Shown: positions 1 to 13,800 of the stretch, in pieces | Layout: the number at the start of each line of letters is the position of its first letter | How positions within the stretch are numbered: position 1 is the stretch's first letter | From: Heliocidaris tuberculata | Taxonomy: Eukaryota; Echinodermata; Echinoidea; Camarodonta; Echinometridae | Assembly: GCA_025618425.1 (NCBI GenBank) | Contig: CM046832.1 | Location: 68,493,707 to 68,557,706 of the forward strand | Direction of reading: 5' to 3' | Length of the DNA stretch: 64,000 bases | Notes under the pieces: model-generated | Database searches by the model: none | Seen by the model: the letters and a program-made list of their open reading frames with translations, nothing else | What the model was told of the DNA's origin: nothing | Translations under genes and position numbers: made by a program

Positions 1-60
1 GTGTGTTGCCAATTTAAGGATTTCAAAGATTATTCTCATTTTAAAAATTCCTGGCATCAA

Positions 61-66
<6 letters not shown>

Positions 67-111
<45 letters not shown>

Positions 112-124
112 ATATATATATACA
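67..124. repeat. (TA)n microsatellite
   Basis: An almost pure TA dinucleotide tract interrupted by a short TG run. Confidence 0.95.
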
Positions 125-724
125 TAAAATAATTTGCCAATTTGCCAATATTTTGCAATATACTATTGATCAATGTGGTTACCTTTGAATTGTTTATTAT
201 TAGGCATTTATAGTGTACATAGTGTATAAACATTAGATTCTTTTAATGGCTCTTTTTCTCGTCACCTTACACTACTTGTACATAATCTGATAATTTATGT
301 TTCATGAAAGAGCATGTCTAGCTGATCAATTATGAGTATTTTGTTTTTGTTTATGTTTCGAATGCTATACTCACGATAAATTGTTCTGTTTTTGTCATAA
401 CTGTGTTACTCCTATTATTGTTATTATTATTGTTCTGATTATTGCTGTTACATTCGAACAAAATATTGATTTATATGTCAGTGAAATTCAATGAATAAAT
501 ACATAAACATGTATGATCATGCAACAGAAATGGACATAGTGTGTGCAGAAAATTTTGCTCTCAGAGATCTACTTGTACTCATGCATCTGGTATATTTTTT
601 AGAGCTCTTAATCAAAAGATATTGCTCAGCCAAACCACAAAATGTGGTCAATTGTCTTGGAAGGGTCAACCACATTCAAAGGTGCAAGCTTGTACATACA
701 GTACTATAGGCTATGACTAAAGAC

Positions 725-729
725 ACCCC

Positions 730-760
<31 letters not shown>

Positions 761-775
761 AAAAAAAAAAAAAAA
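725..775. repeat. Poly-C followed directly by poly-A
   Basis: 26 C then 25 A, followed by A-rich CAAAA repeats to about 835. Homopolymer length in the assembly is uncertain. Confidence 0.95.
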
Positions 776-993
776 CACACCCAAAACAAAACAAAACAAA
801 ACAAAAAACAAAAACAAAAAATAAATAAATTTTAAAAAATACATGTAGTGTGATAATTTCTGTTTGGTTTGATGGGTTTTATCAATTCCTGATGATAAAA
901 GCTCAACAACAGCAATGTCAAGAAATGTGAAGCAGTCATGGTGTTTTGATTTTCATATTTTGGCAAGTGCCTTTCTAGTATTGTCTCCTGACT

Positions 994-1054
994 GCCAGAA
1001 GGGCATGTTAACTTTACATATAAATATATGAGTTAACGCCCTTCTTGCTCTCAG
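994..1054. mobile_element. Short inverted-repeat element, GCCAGAAGGGC family (copy 1)
   Basis: GCCAGAAGGGCATGTTAACT is mirrored by AGTTAACGCCCTTCTTGC about 20 bp later. The same termini occur at 21765-21825, 22865-23223 and 53110-53183. Confidence 0.7.
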
Positions 1055-2599
1055 CAGACAAGGAATATGAAGATCTCATAATGTGATTAAAGATATGGCT
1101 ACTATATGTATACAAGTTTTTATACAAGTTACAAAATGTAGAACACTGTACATGTATATTTTTAATGAAAACTTTAATTCTACACAAAGAATTTTGTTTG
1201 TAAAGACTCAATACTGAAAATTATTAATTGTAAAATTGTTGAATTATATACATGTATCGCAAGTAATGAAAAGGTGATAGATTTCATGTAGCTTCTGTGT
1301 CAAAATTCCATACTTCTATTACATGTATATACACTTTCAAACCTCATCAGCACCTTTGGACTGATTTTTCAACAATTATTTTCAGAAGTTTATTGTACCT
1401 TTTAATAAAATCATTCAGAAGTTTGCTTTGTCTGCAAAAAAGCCTCTTGATTTGTGAATGTAAATCACTAATGAAGTCCCAAACCACAACTATAGAGTAC
1501 TAATTGCTAGGGTTAAATTGTTTACCCGACACATGTTTGTTCATCAATTGTTCACTGACTTCAAGGACTCTGTAAGGAGATGAATTCTTATTGTTGGCAG
1601 TACATGTAAATGCACATGTTTAATGTGGACAAACATGCCTTAAGTGTGTTCTTGTGAGATGAAGCTAGAAAAGATTTCCATGGAAAATAGAAGTACATGT
1701 ACTGATGTGAAGATAATGATATACATGTACATGTACTCTCTTTATCATGTAGGCCTGCATAAGATTATTTCGTGGGTATAAATGTTGGTCTATAGATGTT
1801 TTACATGTATTTGTGGTTCAATCTGGAACTACTGTTCAGATACCTCAAAGCATTGCTTTAAAATGTCCCCATCACTGGTCTTAATGTTCTGTTTCAATTT
1901 TTTTGTTTCATGTAAAATAATTTATTTTGTCTATGTAACTATGTACATGTAGGTACAATGTACATGTACATGTAGGCACCTCTCTAACTTGTCTAGTTGG
2001 CCTGTCCCTAAAACTGACAAGATTTGAGACCTGGCTCTAGACCCAGGTTCCTCATAAGGCAAAATGAACATGAACGATTCATTATGTTATATGAGATGAA
2101 TGAATAGTATTGAGTAATTTTAAGAATAAAATAATACGCTGTACATTAATGATTAATCTGCATGTACAGGTACATATGTACTGTAGTTTCAATGAGCTTT
2201 TACATGTACAATGTGCAGTCTGCAAAGTGGTATTGAATTCCTTTTAAGACCATACGATGCGTGAACGAAGTAACACAAATCAATATATAGCCTTAGAGCC
2301 ATTCACTGACAGGGTTATATTGTGCACAATTCTTTCCGTATGTCAAAGAGATACAAAATTGTCAAAGAGATAAAAAATTGACAAAGTTGTTTCTATCACA
2401 GTGATACCATCTCAAGTATAATGGACACCATCTTTTTCATAGACAAACTGAAACTTTGTGTACCTCAGTTTTTATGTAATGTCTGTAAGACACCATCGGT
2501 CATTTCTTTGTTCAAACATACATGTATAGATTTTCTTTTTCTTCTTTTCCTTTTCTTGTCTGAAAACATGACTCTATCATTAGCTATGTTCATACAGGA

Positions 2600-2934
2600 C
2601 TTGTGGTTTCAAAACTTTAAGTTGGTGAAGTTTAAGTTAATGTTGTTTCGGGCCCGAAACAACAACGCTTGTTGTTTTGAGATTACAAGTTGAGCGATCA
2701 TAGTTTAGCATGAACAGAGAGGTCATCCTTTACACCAAGTTTTCTAAACTTAAAGTTTATTCTGTCCACAGGGTCCATAACTACGAGGGAGGACTGCCCG
2801 CTGCTTGTTGTTTCAGCGTTAACTACAAACTCGCTTGTGGTTCTAGAACTACAAGTAAACTTAAAGTTTTGAAACTACGTGTCCATTCATACGGTCTGAA
2901 ACTACAAGATAACTTCAAGTTTAGAAACCACAAG
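2600..2934. mobile_element. Palindromic MITE-like element with internal ACTACAAG/AACTTAAAGTT words
   Basis: The left end CTTGTGGTTTCAAAACTTTA is mirrored by the right end ending TTTAGAAACCACAAG. The interior is packed with short repeats of ACTACAAG and AACTT(A/C)AAGTTT in both orientations, and a GGGCCCGAAACAACAAC block near 2650. No transposase is seen. Confidence 0.65.
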
Positions 2935-3871
2935 AAAAACTTAGTTTAGCTCCCTCCAAGGCCTCCATGTGAACCTGACTATTGTTTTTTTGTGAATACA
3001 GCATTTACAACATGTATCTATTATAGCAATTTAGGGTATGACAGGAAATTTTCTTTCATCTTCCTATAGCAGTTGATCCACTGAATAGACACTGAATAAG
3101 TATCACACACCCAGACAGATGAGACAATACTTTAAAATGTTTGATTCTAAGAGTGACCTAGCAACGACTAAATATTGCTATTTGCATTGTACTTATTACA
3201 AGGGTCTTTCACTTACAGTGACTTTAGGGTACGGATGTTTGACAACTACTTGATAAGAGTGAACAGTGTTCTTGTTACATCACTACCATTTACATTTGAG
3301 ATGTGTAGATGTAGGTAAAATAATTATTAATCAGTTCTTGTTATCAGACACTTCAGGATATGTATTTAGCACTTCCATTGTATAATATACATGTATGTTG
3401 ATTTTGTTTTTATTGTTATTGTAAAGGAAATTGTATATAATACATTTCGTCTTTTAGATGTGAAGTAACCAAAAAAAACAACAAAAAAAAACCAGATAAA
3501 AGAGTTCACCCAAATTATTAAAAAGTCAAAATGTCCAATGAATACTGAACTTTACTGCATTTTTTTCCCCAGAGAGTGATCTCAAAAACATAGTTCAGCA
3601 TCAAAATTATTTGTTCATAACATGAAATGTTATTAATCAGTCTATTTGTGTAGTTGATGCATGTACATGTAGGTGAGGGTATTAAACTGTCTTCCCATTT
3701 TGCTTTTACAAGTATAACCTACATGCTAGTGTACTTGTCTTTATAGAAAGAACTAGGTTGTGCATATACTGTTCAATCAATACAGATTTACCAGCCAATT
3801 TTATTATTTAACTTGCTCATTCTATTGTCACAACTAACCAGTTATATTTCATGTCATCTTTTGCTCTTTAG

Positions 3872-4816
3872 GTCAATGAGTTCCCAGAGTTCTTGAATGG
3901 AGAGGAAAGGGACAACTGTCAGCACATCTTCATAAAATACCATGCCAAACATACCAGTAAACACCGCAAGAAGGGGGGAGGTGACAAGCATGGTAATGGA
4001 ACAGACGAGTGGAGTAGCAGTGGGGGTAGTAGTCCATTACCTGAACTCATTCTAACCGAGCCTAATGGCTCCACCCTTGACCCCTCCAAGCACCCGTCCC
4101 AGCACCCTTCCCGGTCCAGCAGTATGCGCAGCCTCAAGCTCAACCGTAGCCTTGATGAGAGTGATCTCAAATCGCTTCGGGACATGTCCATTGATTCTGA
4201 CTCTGACAGTGAGGACAGACTGTCCTGGTCTATGCCATCTGGTGACCTTGAGAGTATGTCCATTCACAGCCTAGAGTCACTATCATTGGGAAGTGGTGAA
4301 ATGCTGACAGGAGACAAAGGGAAAGGAAAAATCACGGGCGTGGAAACCTGTCGACCTCTTCCTCACCGACCGCCCATCAACAGAGGACAGCAGCGTAGCA
4401 TAGATAAACCCGAGAGCTTCTCTTCTCAGATCGCCTTATCACTTGAAAATCGGGAAGCCAATAGACCAACCTCACCAACAGGATCCAGCTCGTCAAAGTC
4501 ACAGCTTCGGAACCTACCCTCTCCTGAACCGACGGACACTGACAAATCCAAATCAAAGCCATTCCAATTTCCTGCTTCCGAGAAAGAGGGTACCAAGAAG
4601 GGGATGCATTCTCAGATACCTCTCTCAAGGCACAAAAGCTTGGATAGTGATGTACCCAGCAGACGCAGCAAGAATGACAACAAAGAGAACAGGTCTGCTG
4701 AAGACTTTCTTGTAGATTATGGTAAACAGAATGAAGAGGAAATGCACTTGTACATCATCTCATTGTCATCACCAATGCTTATGCATCTCAGGAGCTCATG
4801 GAACAACCATATCATT
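3872..4816 (+). CDS. Gene 1 exon a (first visible coding exon)
   Basis: The acceptor TTGCTCTTTAG precedes 3872 and the donor ATT|GTAAGT follows 4816. The exon is 945 nt, phase 0 at both ends, 315 codons. It starts with PH-like sequence. It then has a long low-complexity stretch rich in Ser, Asp, Pro and Lys, with blocks such as SIDSDSDSEDRLSWS that look like phosphorylation sites. It ends in LYIISLSSPMLMHLRSSW. Codon use and base composition (GC clearly above the flanks) support coding. There is no in-frame initiator at the 5' end; the acceptor shows it is an internal exon. Confidence 0.92.
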
Positions 4817-7800
4817 GTAAGTTCTTGCCACGATCCTGGAAATTACATGTACATATGAATTGCATACTGTGCAACCATAGGCAGCATTATTGCTTTATAC
4901 TACAGTTTGTGAAAAACATGTATACCAGTTTGCATTATAAACACCTCCTGACTAGAAAGATCACACTTTATTTTCACAGAACCTGTCATAAACATATGAA
5001 AGAGGATCACGTATCTTTCTATAGAGACCGCTGCTATTATTTTCTCCTTGAGCACACTTTATGAAAAATGATTTTCATTTATACAATTTCAATTTGAATC
5101 CATCTTTATTTTCAGTGATAACAGAATTTTATCAGACATGGTTTAGTGAGTGATTCATATCTATATTTCCTTGTTTATCCATATTCCAGACAAGCAACTA
5201 AGCTAACTTGTGTCTTTGAAGATAGCTATTGCATACATGTATATTAGATTGTTGATTCATGGGAATGAAATGGTCAAAATACAAGTACGTGTCATATACA
5301 TACATGTAGTTGATTCATATAAGATCTTGTAGGAAAGGGAAACATATGAAGCATAATGCAGACCCATTGCTCAATCATTTTGTAGGTGTATTTACAATTA
5401 CATATTTGTGCGTCATTCACATGAGTTTTGACATTGTAGAGTCGACAGTAATTTTGATGAATTATTCCACTGTCTATATGACGTGTTTGCTTCTAGAAAA
5501 CAACATTAATGACAGATCAAGAGATTGCTGAAAGGTTGAAACCTACAAGTGGAACAAGCAAAGGTCCTTCAAGGTATATTTTTTTCAACATCATGACAGT
5601 TGAGGCTTCATTTCCTTTGGCTAATTAACATCAGGGGATCATTAATTAATTTGTTGGATGCCTCCAAGTGATAATTACATGTAGAAGTACATGTATGTTT
5701 TAGAAACTTCCAAAAAAAAAAAAAAATCTACCATTATTGGTCATGTAGAAAATATAAATGACATGTGTTTATCTGAATTCTGTACTTGCTAGAGGATAAA
5801 GAAAGGAGCCTGATCGGTTAGTCACGGATGGACATTTGACAAATTTTGAAAGTTTGAAGGCCTGTAGAAAATAAGTGTATTTAAGAGAGCTATTTTATGT
5901 TTCATTGTGAAGGGCATCACTGAAGGAGTTGGAATTTGATAGAATTTGGTTGCCATGGTCGTCTACTAAAATTATAATCCATAAAATATTAATGTCACGG
6001 ATGGACAAAATGCCTACTCTTAACCGATCAGGCTCAAAGTATAAGCGCCTTTGATTAGGCAACTAGATATTGGCACGCTACAAATTTCCGGATTGGATTG
6101 GATTGGATATAAAGATATTTATGCTCATATGATCAGAAATGGATATGATTGGTGCTAGTGCTAAAACTCCCTATCAGTATCTGTATCATGTAATATGGTT
6201 AGGTACTTTGCACACAGCATATTATAACCAAATGTTCTACATGTACATGTAGAAGCCAAGTTATGGAAACCATTTTTTTTACTGAGATGAAAAAGCATAC
6301 AAGATATTTCTGTGTAGTGTAATATATGTATCCATAAGATTGTAGGATTTTGATGGTTTTTGTTATGCATATTTTTCTGTTAATACATGACTAAAATTGT
6401 TTTTTGTATGGTTTCTGTCAGAGCTCAACTGGAGAGAAAGTTTGCTCAACTGAAACAAGAGATTCTCAACTCAGGTTTTTCCATGGAGAAGCTCTTTAGT
6501 TTGGTGCAAGAGTTGTTAACTGGTGCTGAGAAATACTTTGTTCTCAAGAAACTCTTCTGGAAGGTAAACAATCACAGTAATATTGTATTGAGAAACAATG
6601 TTTTGTGATACTTAAATACATGTACTTAGTTCTACCCATCATTTTTATTAAAGAATCTACTTTCAGTGTAGTCCCAACATATATTGCTGCTTTACATGTA
6701 CTCTAGGAATAAAGATGATGTCAAAAGTTGTACAGCATTATCACATATATGCTGTAAGGGGGGGGGGGGTGTAGTTGAACAAAAAAAGAAGGGATATTAG
6801 TTGAAAAATGGAATATATCTGATAAAGAAAGGAAAAAGGTTATGTGTCATTGTGGGTATTTCACCATATTTCATTATTGGAATGTAAATGCCAGTTATAG
6901 CTTGTTTATAAAAAAAAAAATACAAATCGAGCAATTGCCAACAGAAAATTATGATAATAGATATTTAGAATTGAAGAAAAATCCTCTGAAAGAGAGTTTG
7001 GTATAGAAAAAAAAAATGTATTGACTTTTTGGAAATCTTAATTGAATGTTTGAATCATTTAACGTCAGTAACTATCATGTTTCTGTAGGACTGTGCATTG
7101 AATGAAGCAATGAAATCATGACTATTAATGAATATGACTAATTAACAAAGACAATTTTTCATACGTAATTCTGTTTGCAGCAACCGGATCTGTTCAACTT
7201 TATCCTACAGCAGCTTCAGAGATACCTGCCAAAGTCAACAGTCAATGTGCACACAGAGAAGGGCAAGCAACACAGGGCTGATGAACTTGAGTAAGATCTT
7301 AAAAATAAATGCTTCTGGGTAAACAGGCAGCTTTAAACACAGCTGTAAAAGAGCTTTTGCAAACTATGAAAAAACTGTGGTTGGAAAAGAAAGAATAAAA
7401 GCAGATGAACATGAGAGATGTCACCCCGTGGTGGTGTTGATATCATTTTATTATCAGACAGAAGCCACATACACCCCCTCCCCCCCCCTCCCCCCTCCCC
7501 CCTCCCCCCTCCCCCCTTGTTTTTAAATTTTGGAACAAACAGATTGTATTCTGTGAGTACAGACAAAAATATAGATACTACATCAATTAAATAAAGATAT
7601 TCATCCTATGCTAGGCATATTTTGCATACAAACCAATGTTTTCTATACTATTTAGAGTGTCACTGGGAATGAGTATAGTTCAAATAGTGTAAGTGATTTT
7701 GCCTGCTGCAATGAGGAAATGCAACGGAGTGGATTTTTTTGTTGATCCCTTTCATTATTCTAATATCTTATGTTTGCTAAAATACAAGACTGCTTCCTCA

Positions 7801-10800
7801 TTATTTTCCTCTTCTTCTAAAAGTGATTTTCACATTATGCCTCTAAAGGGTAGTATGAAACATGTGGTTACTGATCATAGTTAAGAGAATATACTGAATA
7901 TGTACAAGTACATTTGGGAGGTAAACCATCTAGATACAATAACTAGAAATATGAAATATCATAATCATGCTAGGAATGTGGGATTTTTGGCATTTATAAG
8001 AACAAATAGTTTGTATTCTGTTTTTGCCAAAAGAGAGCCTTCAGCATGGAATACTCTTTTAATTGGAATCTTGACCTGTTGTCTACTAAATTCTTTAATT
8101 CCAATAGGATAACACAGGAGCCACTCGGTTCTCGTAGCCAATGGGTTAACAACATTTGCCATGTTCTTGCCAAATTGTTTGTGTTTGTTTTTTTTCTCTT
8201 TTGTGCATTCAGTATCATTTTGTCTTAAATTCTTTTACCCCGGTATGTGAAACAGCAAATTTTAATCAGGTTTCTAATTGAATATAGGACCTAATTTCCT
8301 TATCTATTTGTGTTATTTTCACTTTGCTGTATCACAGAGAGCTTTAATCAGATTGTAAATCCCTTCATATCCTTATCTTCTTGTATATGGGTTATTTTTA
8401 ATCTATTTTGGAGGAGATTGTAATCAGTACCTCAATTTTTGCTGACCTTTGATAACATTTCATCAGGAGCTACCATTAATTAATCTTTCAGATTGGCAAT
8501 TCTGCTGATTGAAACGCTTGGTTTGATGTTCCATGAAACGGAGGTTCTGCCAGGAAGATTGGACTTCATCAAAGCAAACAGGTATGCAAGGAAATATTAA
8601 ATTGAATGAAAAAGATGGTTGAAGAAAGATAATTATATCAAAAAGAGTATAAAGCCAAATACTACAAATAGCATTTGAAGCATTGTCTCTATGCATTTTT
8701 AAACATGCTTTGAAATTTCAAACCTGGCAACTTTGACATGTATCAGCACCTAAGTGCATTTCCAGGAATAAATTCTACAAAGTATAGAACTATAGTTTAA
8801 CAAGTGCAAGGTGACAAAAGAGAGAAATATAAAGAGATAGCCAGATGAGATTGGATGAAGAAGGATCAAAGAATCAGTGCAACAATATTTTTTGAAATAG
8901 GAGAAGTATGTGTACAAAAATAACATAATTTTCTGTGAATCAGCTTTAGGTATTTTACAGTAGATCTTTAGGATTTTAAGCAATGGTAATTTGATGCAAG
9001 GTGAATGGCGATGGAAAAATTAGAAAAAGATTTTTCTTATATATTCTTAAATATTTTCTCTTCTTTACTAATGTCGTACAGTTGTAGTTGTTGTCTACTT
9101 GATGATAGACACTGATATTTTGCTTCAGGGAGTGAGGTTTTATTACTCATTGCCTATTACAGTGATTCCTTGCCTGCTCTATTTGTACATGCATTTGATG
9201 GCAATATCTAATACATGTAATTGATTTGTAGGCTGTGACATTGACTTTTCTATAAAGGGTAATTATTTGGGAAATCGTCAAAAACAAGCAAGTATATCAG
9301 TGGAACATGACCTTGAGTTCCTGCTTTATCTTTCTCTTGTGCTTTCTTTCTCTCTTTCTCTCTCTTTGTCTCAGTCTTTGTTTGTCTGTTTCTCTCTCTG
9401 CCTCTTTTTCCTCTTTCTCTCTCTCTCTTCTCTTTCTTCCTCTATCTTCTCTCTCTCTTCCCCCTCTCTTCTTTCTCTCTCTCTCCTCTCTCCTCTCTCT
9501 CTTTTGATTCACATACATGTCATAATTGCTCAATATATCAGGTATATATTATGTAAATTGTGCATGGTCTATTATGCACTATACTGGATCATGTGCACAA
9601 CAAATACTAAATTATCCCAAGTGCAGTTTTGTTTCACCAAGGCCACAGGCCTTGAAATAGACCTGCATGAGGGATAATTTTGTATTTGGAGTTCAGTTAG
9701 TCCAGTAATGGTGCATAAATAGAACATGCACTAATTGTTATAGTAAATAGACCCATATATCTATAACTGAGCAATCATAAACAAATGACTCATCCTCTAT
9801 TCATTTAACACGGGATTCCCCGTGCAAAAATCAAAGTTATAGTGCACGATTGTGCACTATAACAAAATTTTTGCACCTCACGTGATGCGAATCTAACCAA
9901 TCACAGCGCGTTTTATACATATATACTATTTACTGTCAAACCTTAATCATTTGAATGAAATGCCCTTCCTCCAACAGTGGTAAAGCAGCATTAGATTTGC
10001 TGGTGGTACTGACATGTCTCCCAGAGATTCCTCAGCGCTGGCGTCCCCCTAGGACCAAGGCTCAATCTCTCGGCTTGGTGACGGACACAGACAGTTGGAA
10101 GACGTATGCTGATTCTGAGGTATGCAACATAATTTTTGCCTGAAAACAAAACTCCAAACTCTGCATATAGTTTATATTCTTATGCTCATTGTTTGAATTT
10201 TAAAACTGGACAGAAATTTGCTTCTCACTCATAGTTTTTCTTGTTACATAGAGACATCACCTCCCTATCTCCTTTCTTGTTTGCCTTTATCACTACTAAA
10301 GCCAAGACCAATTAAGTAAAAGTTTACTGAGCTAAATACATCTGAATAGGGAATGAAAATAATAAGAAAAGAGTTAACAGTAGTGCTTGCAAGAAAGAGA
10401 AACCTATTATAGACCCATCCCTGTCAGGTGTAATTCATTGCATCAGTAACAAAAATATAACTCGGCAAGAAAGTAATGATAAAAAAGAAGCTTTTCCCTG
10501 TAGATTGACTCAGTTCCTTGAAATTTTAGTCAGACAGTTAGTTCTAAATAATGCTACACTTTTACCCTACCTCCTATGTTTTATATGTACCCCTCTGCCT
10601 AAATTCCTGGTTGCTTTCACATATCTGACACCCTTCACCAGCCACTTAACCTGCAGTCACTAAAAAAATTATACTTGACTTGTAACACCATCTTTTAAAC
10701 CCTTGCTCTTTCCCTCATCACAAACACAAAAGTAACTAAAATTGACATACAGTTAACCTTGCATAATTCGAGGTCGCATAAGTCGAACTTTCCGTAAGTC

Positions 10801-13800
10801 AAATAAATTTTTCTGACCAAACTATGCAAAACATGTGTTATTCACATTTCCTAATTCGAATGTTGGATAAGTTGAACTATTTTTTGTTGTCCCAACAGAT
10901 TCGACTTATGCAAAGTTAACTGTAATTTCAGTGATTATGAGCATGTACCCAATTAAACAATATCTAGTTCCTTTGAATCAGAAATATTGAGGAACCAGGA
11001 CTAATTGTACATGTAGTTCTTGAAATACCTCTTTGTGATGATATGCAGGATTTCATTTTGGTTGTTACAAAAATTTACATGTAATGTGGTTTGGTCACAA
11101 ATAGTGCAGATGGATTTCAGTTTAAAAAAAAACACAACAAAAACCCTCACATGTTCCTGTACTCTACAAATTCAGTAATCACAAGTTTTACTTGAATTCA
11201 TGTGCAGTGTATCATATGAATATAAAGCCCATGTGTAGTTACAGTAAGAGTCCAATTTAAAGCCCCTTGCAAATTGCCTCAAATAAAAACCGCTGGAGTA
11301 AAATAACCAAAAAGTCAAGTTACTTGAAAATGAATGACAAGTGATGGTTTCAGAGATAAGCAGGGGAGCTTACCAAAACTGTACATGGGCTTTCATATCA
11401 AACATGAATTATTAATTAAAATGTATGCACATTCTTTTGTCAAGTTTCATATATGTCATTGAAATTAATACCCGAATAGCATATAGGAAATAGTGTTGTA
11501 CAAGTATGCTTTGAGGGACCATACTTCACCTTTTCTTTCTACAGTGGAATTGTGTTTTATTAATCCTTTACTGTTCACTTTTTTGTAATTTGATACCAAA
11601 ACTTCTTAAGACACTGGAGGTAAAGTACATTGCTCTTTGAAAGTATAAATTTATTTTGAGATTTTCTGCATTCAAAAGCAAACATTGCAAGCTAGCTTCT
11701 GTGCACCCTTTACGTAGATATGGAAGGTACTATTTAACATGTATTGGCTTGATTAAAGGCAGCAACGTAACCATGGAAAAACAAAAACAATTTCTTCCCC
11801 CCAAATGATGGTGTTTTGTTTGGCACTGCAAAACAGGATGAATAGGAACACTTGGGTGAATACTCATAGGTACAAACAATTTGAAATGATTTTCTTTTCT
11901 TCACATTTTCTCCCAGTAATGAAGCAGACCCTTTTTATTTTTCTATTATTTATAAACAAAGTAATGTAAAGGGTCTGCATCATCCTTGGAGGAGAAAGAA
12001 ATTAAGGCAAAATATTTTCCAATTTTTGTTTCTATTCGCCCAATTTTAAGGCACATTTTGAATGGGTGTCTGTTAAATGGAAATGGAAGACACTGTATAA
12101 GAAAATAAAGAAAATTTGTTCCTTTTAAGGCACATGAAATCATATTCCTTTGTTTGAAACTTAGGTAACTTCTTCCTATATTTTTAAAGTTGTGCATATT
12201 GCAACTAATCTGAAAAGACAGGAAAATTTGAAAAAGTTAAATAGTACCTTCAAATGTAGATCCAAATAGCATGGACCATGTTATCACCTTCCACACATGA
12301 CCGCAATATGAAGAGAAATTATCAGCGTCATCATACATATCTGTAGCGCAATGTATGAATGTGTACCATTTTCCACTCTGAATTTGTTTGAAATCATTTT
12401 TCTCCTCTCCACTTTCTTTTTTTCTAAATTCTTAAACATAAACAAGCAATCACTTATCCATTCCCTATTGTGCTCATGTAATATTAAAGCCTCATTTTCC
12501 CCATCCTTTTCAACTTTTCTCTGCATCATTCTACTTCCATATCTATGATTTTCTTTTTATTTTGTCTCTCCTATCTTTCTGTCCAGGGGAGCGTTTCATC
12601 AAGCGTTTTGTCAGTGATTTTTACCGACAAATTTGCTCTCAGCCAATCAGATGCAAGGATTTCAGTAGCTTATAACAGTTGTCGGATAAAAATCACTGAC
12701 AAAACGCTTGATGAAACGCTCCCCTGGTCTATTTGATTTTACCCCCTCTCTTTACCTCTGTCTTTTTCTCTCATTTTTACTCACTCTCATTCACTTTTAA
12801 TTGCTTTCTTTCTATCCTTTTCATCATTATCATTGAAAAAAAGAGAGAAAAATAAACAGGAGCAGAGCAATATAGCATTTGAAGAAAAAAGAAAAGAAAA
12901 ATAATTTCTTCTATTTCATAGAAAATTCAGAAGGAGCTCCATTGAAATGAAAAAAAGTTTTTGTACCATAATTCTTACTATGCATATTTCATCATGTTTC
13001 CTGTGTTCGAGTGTCCAATACATGTACATGTACATCCTGCAACATTATTACTGTGAAAACGGCTTACGTGACAAAAACTTGGATGGAAGATAATTACACA
13101 GTGTATTTTAGCCCTGATAATGGATTCAGTATCTACTTGATTATGTCCTTTTTATTCTGAAACATAAATATTTACTTTGCAAAGGTCACTCATTAACTCA
13201 CAGTGATGAAACATTCCCTAAAATAGTGATAATAATCACCTTGGTTTCTTTGTAACAGGAAATCTACATTTCTAATAAAGCTTTGCATTTTACATGAAAC
13301 AATTACGTGTAGCTTGTGTTTTGATAAATGAAGCCTTTAATATTGGTGCAATTTTGATGCCAATTTAACAAGCGGTTAAAGGTATAGTGACTTCATTTAA
13401 TATGCTAGAGGTACACAAACATGCATGCAAACAAAGTTTCAAACACACTTGTATAATACATGTGCATAAAACTCATCTTTTGTATGTGTTACTGTTAGTT
13501 GAAATTTGGATGTTGAATATCCATGTGTGACCCGTTTGATCTATCCGTGGCCTCTTTTCACACAGAGGGCTAAGGCCTAGTTGTTGAATATGAATATTCC
13601 ATAAATAGCATGAATAGTTGTGGAAAATAAGATCTTTACTGATAGCAAAACTGGAAGATTTTCTCCTCTCTTTATTTAATATTTGTATATATACCACAAA
13701 GCTAGCTGGATGTAGGCCACAAAAAAGTTTGTGAAAATATTTGAGCAATGAAAGGCTCCAAAAGGGTCATATTCCTTATTCACAGTTATGAAGATAAATA

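Larger units (their letters stand above)
1..3871. other. 5' flank or intron of gene 1, no coding exon recognised
   Basis: AT-rich sequence, probably an intron of gene 1 because 3872 is an internal acceptor. It holds a (TA)n run (67-124), a 26-C/25-A double homopolymer (725-775), a short inverted repeat (994-1054), a palindromic element (2600-2934) and many TACATGTA words. Short ORFs here have no recognisable content. Confidence 0.6.

Noticed and set aside
2421..2949. Two ORFs of 79-90 aa with Lys-rich content
   Set aside because: They lie largely in a palindromic repeat element and lack splice-compatible frames with gene 1.
3919..4715. Extra ORFs of 69-114 aa overlapping gene 1 exon a
   Set aside because: Shadows of the GC-rich coding exon in other frames.
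9267..9677. 136-aa Ser/Leu-rich ORF
   Set aside because: Produced by a CT microsatellite.
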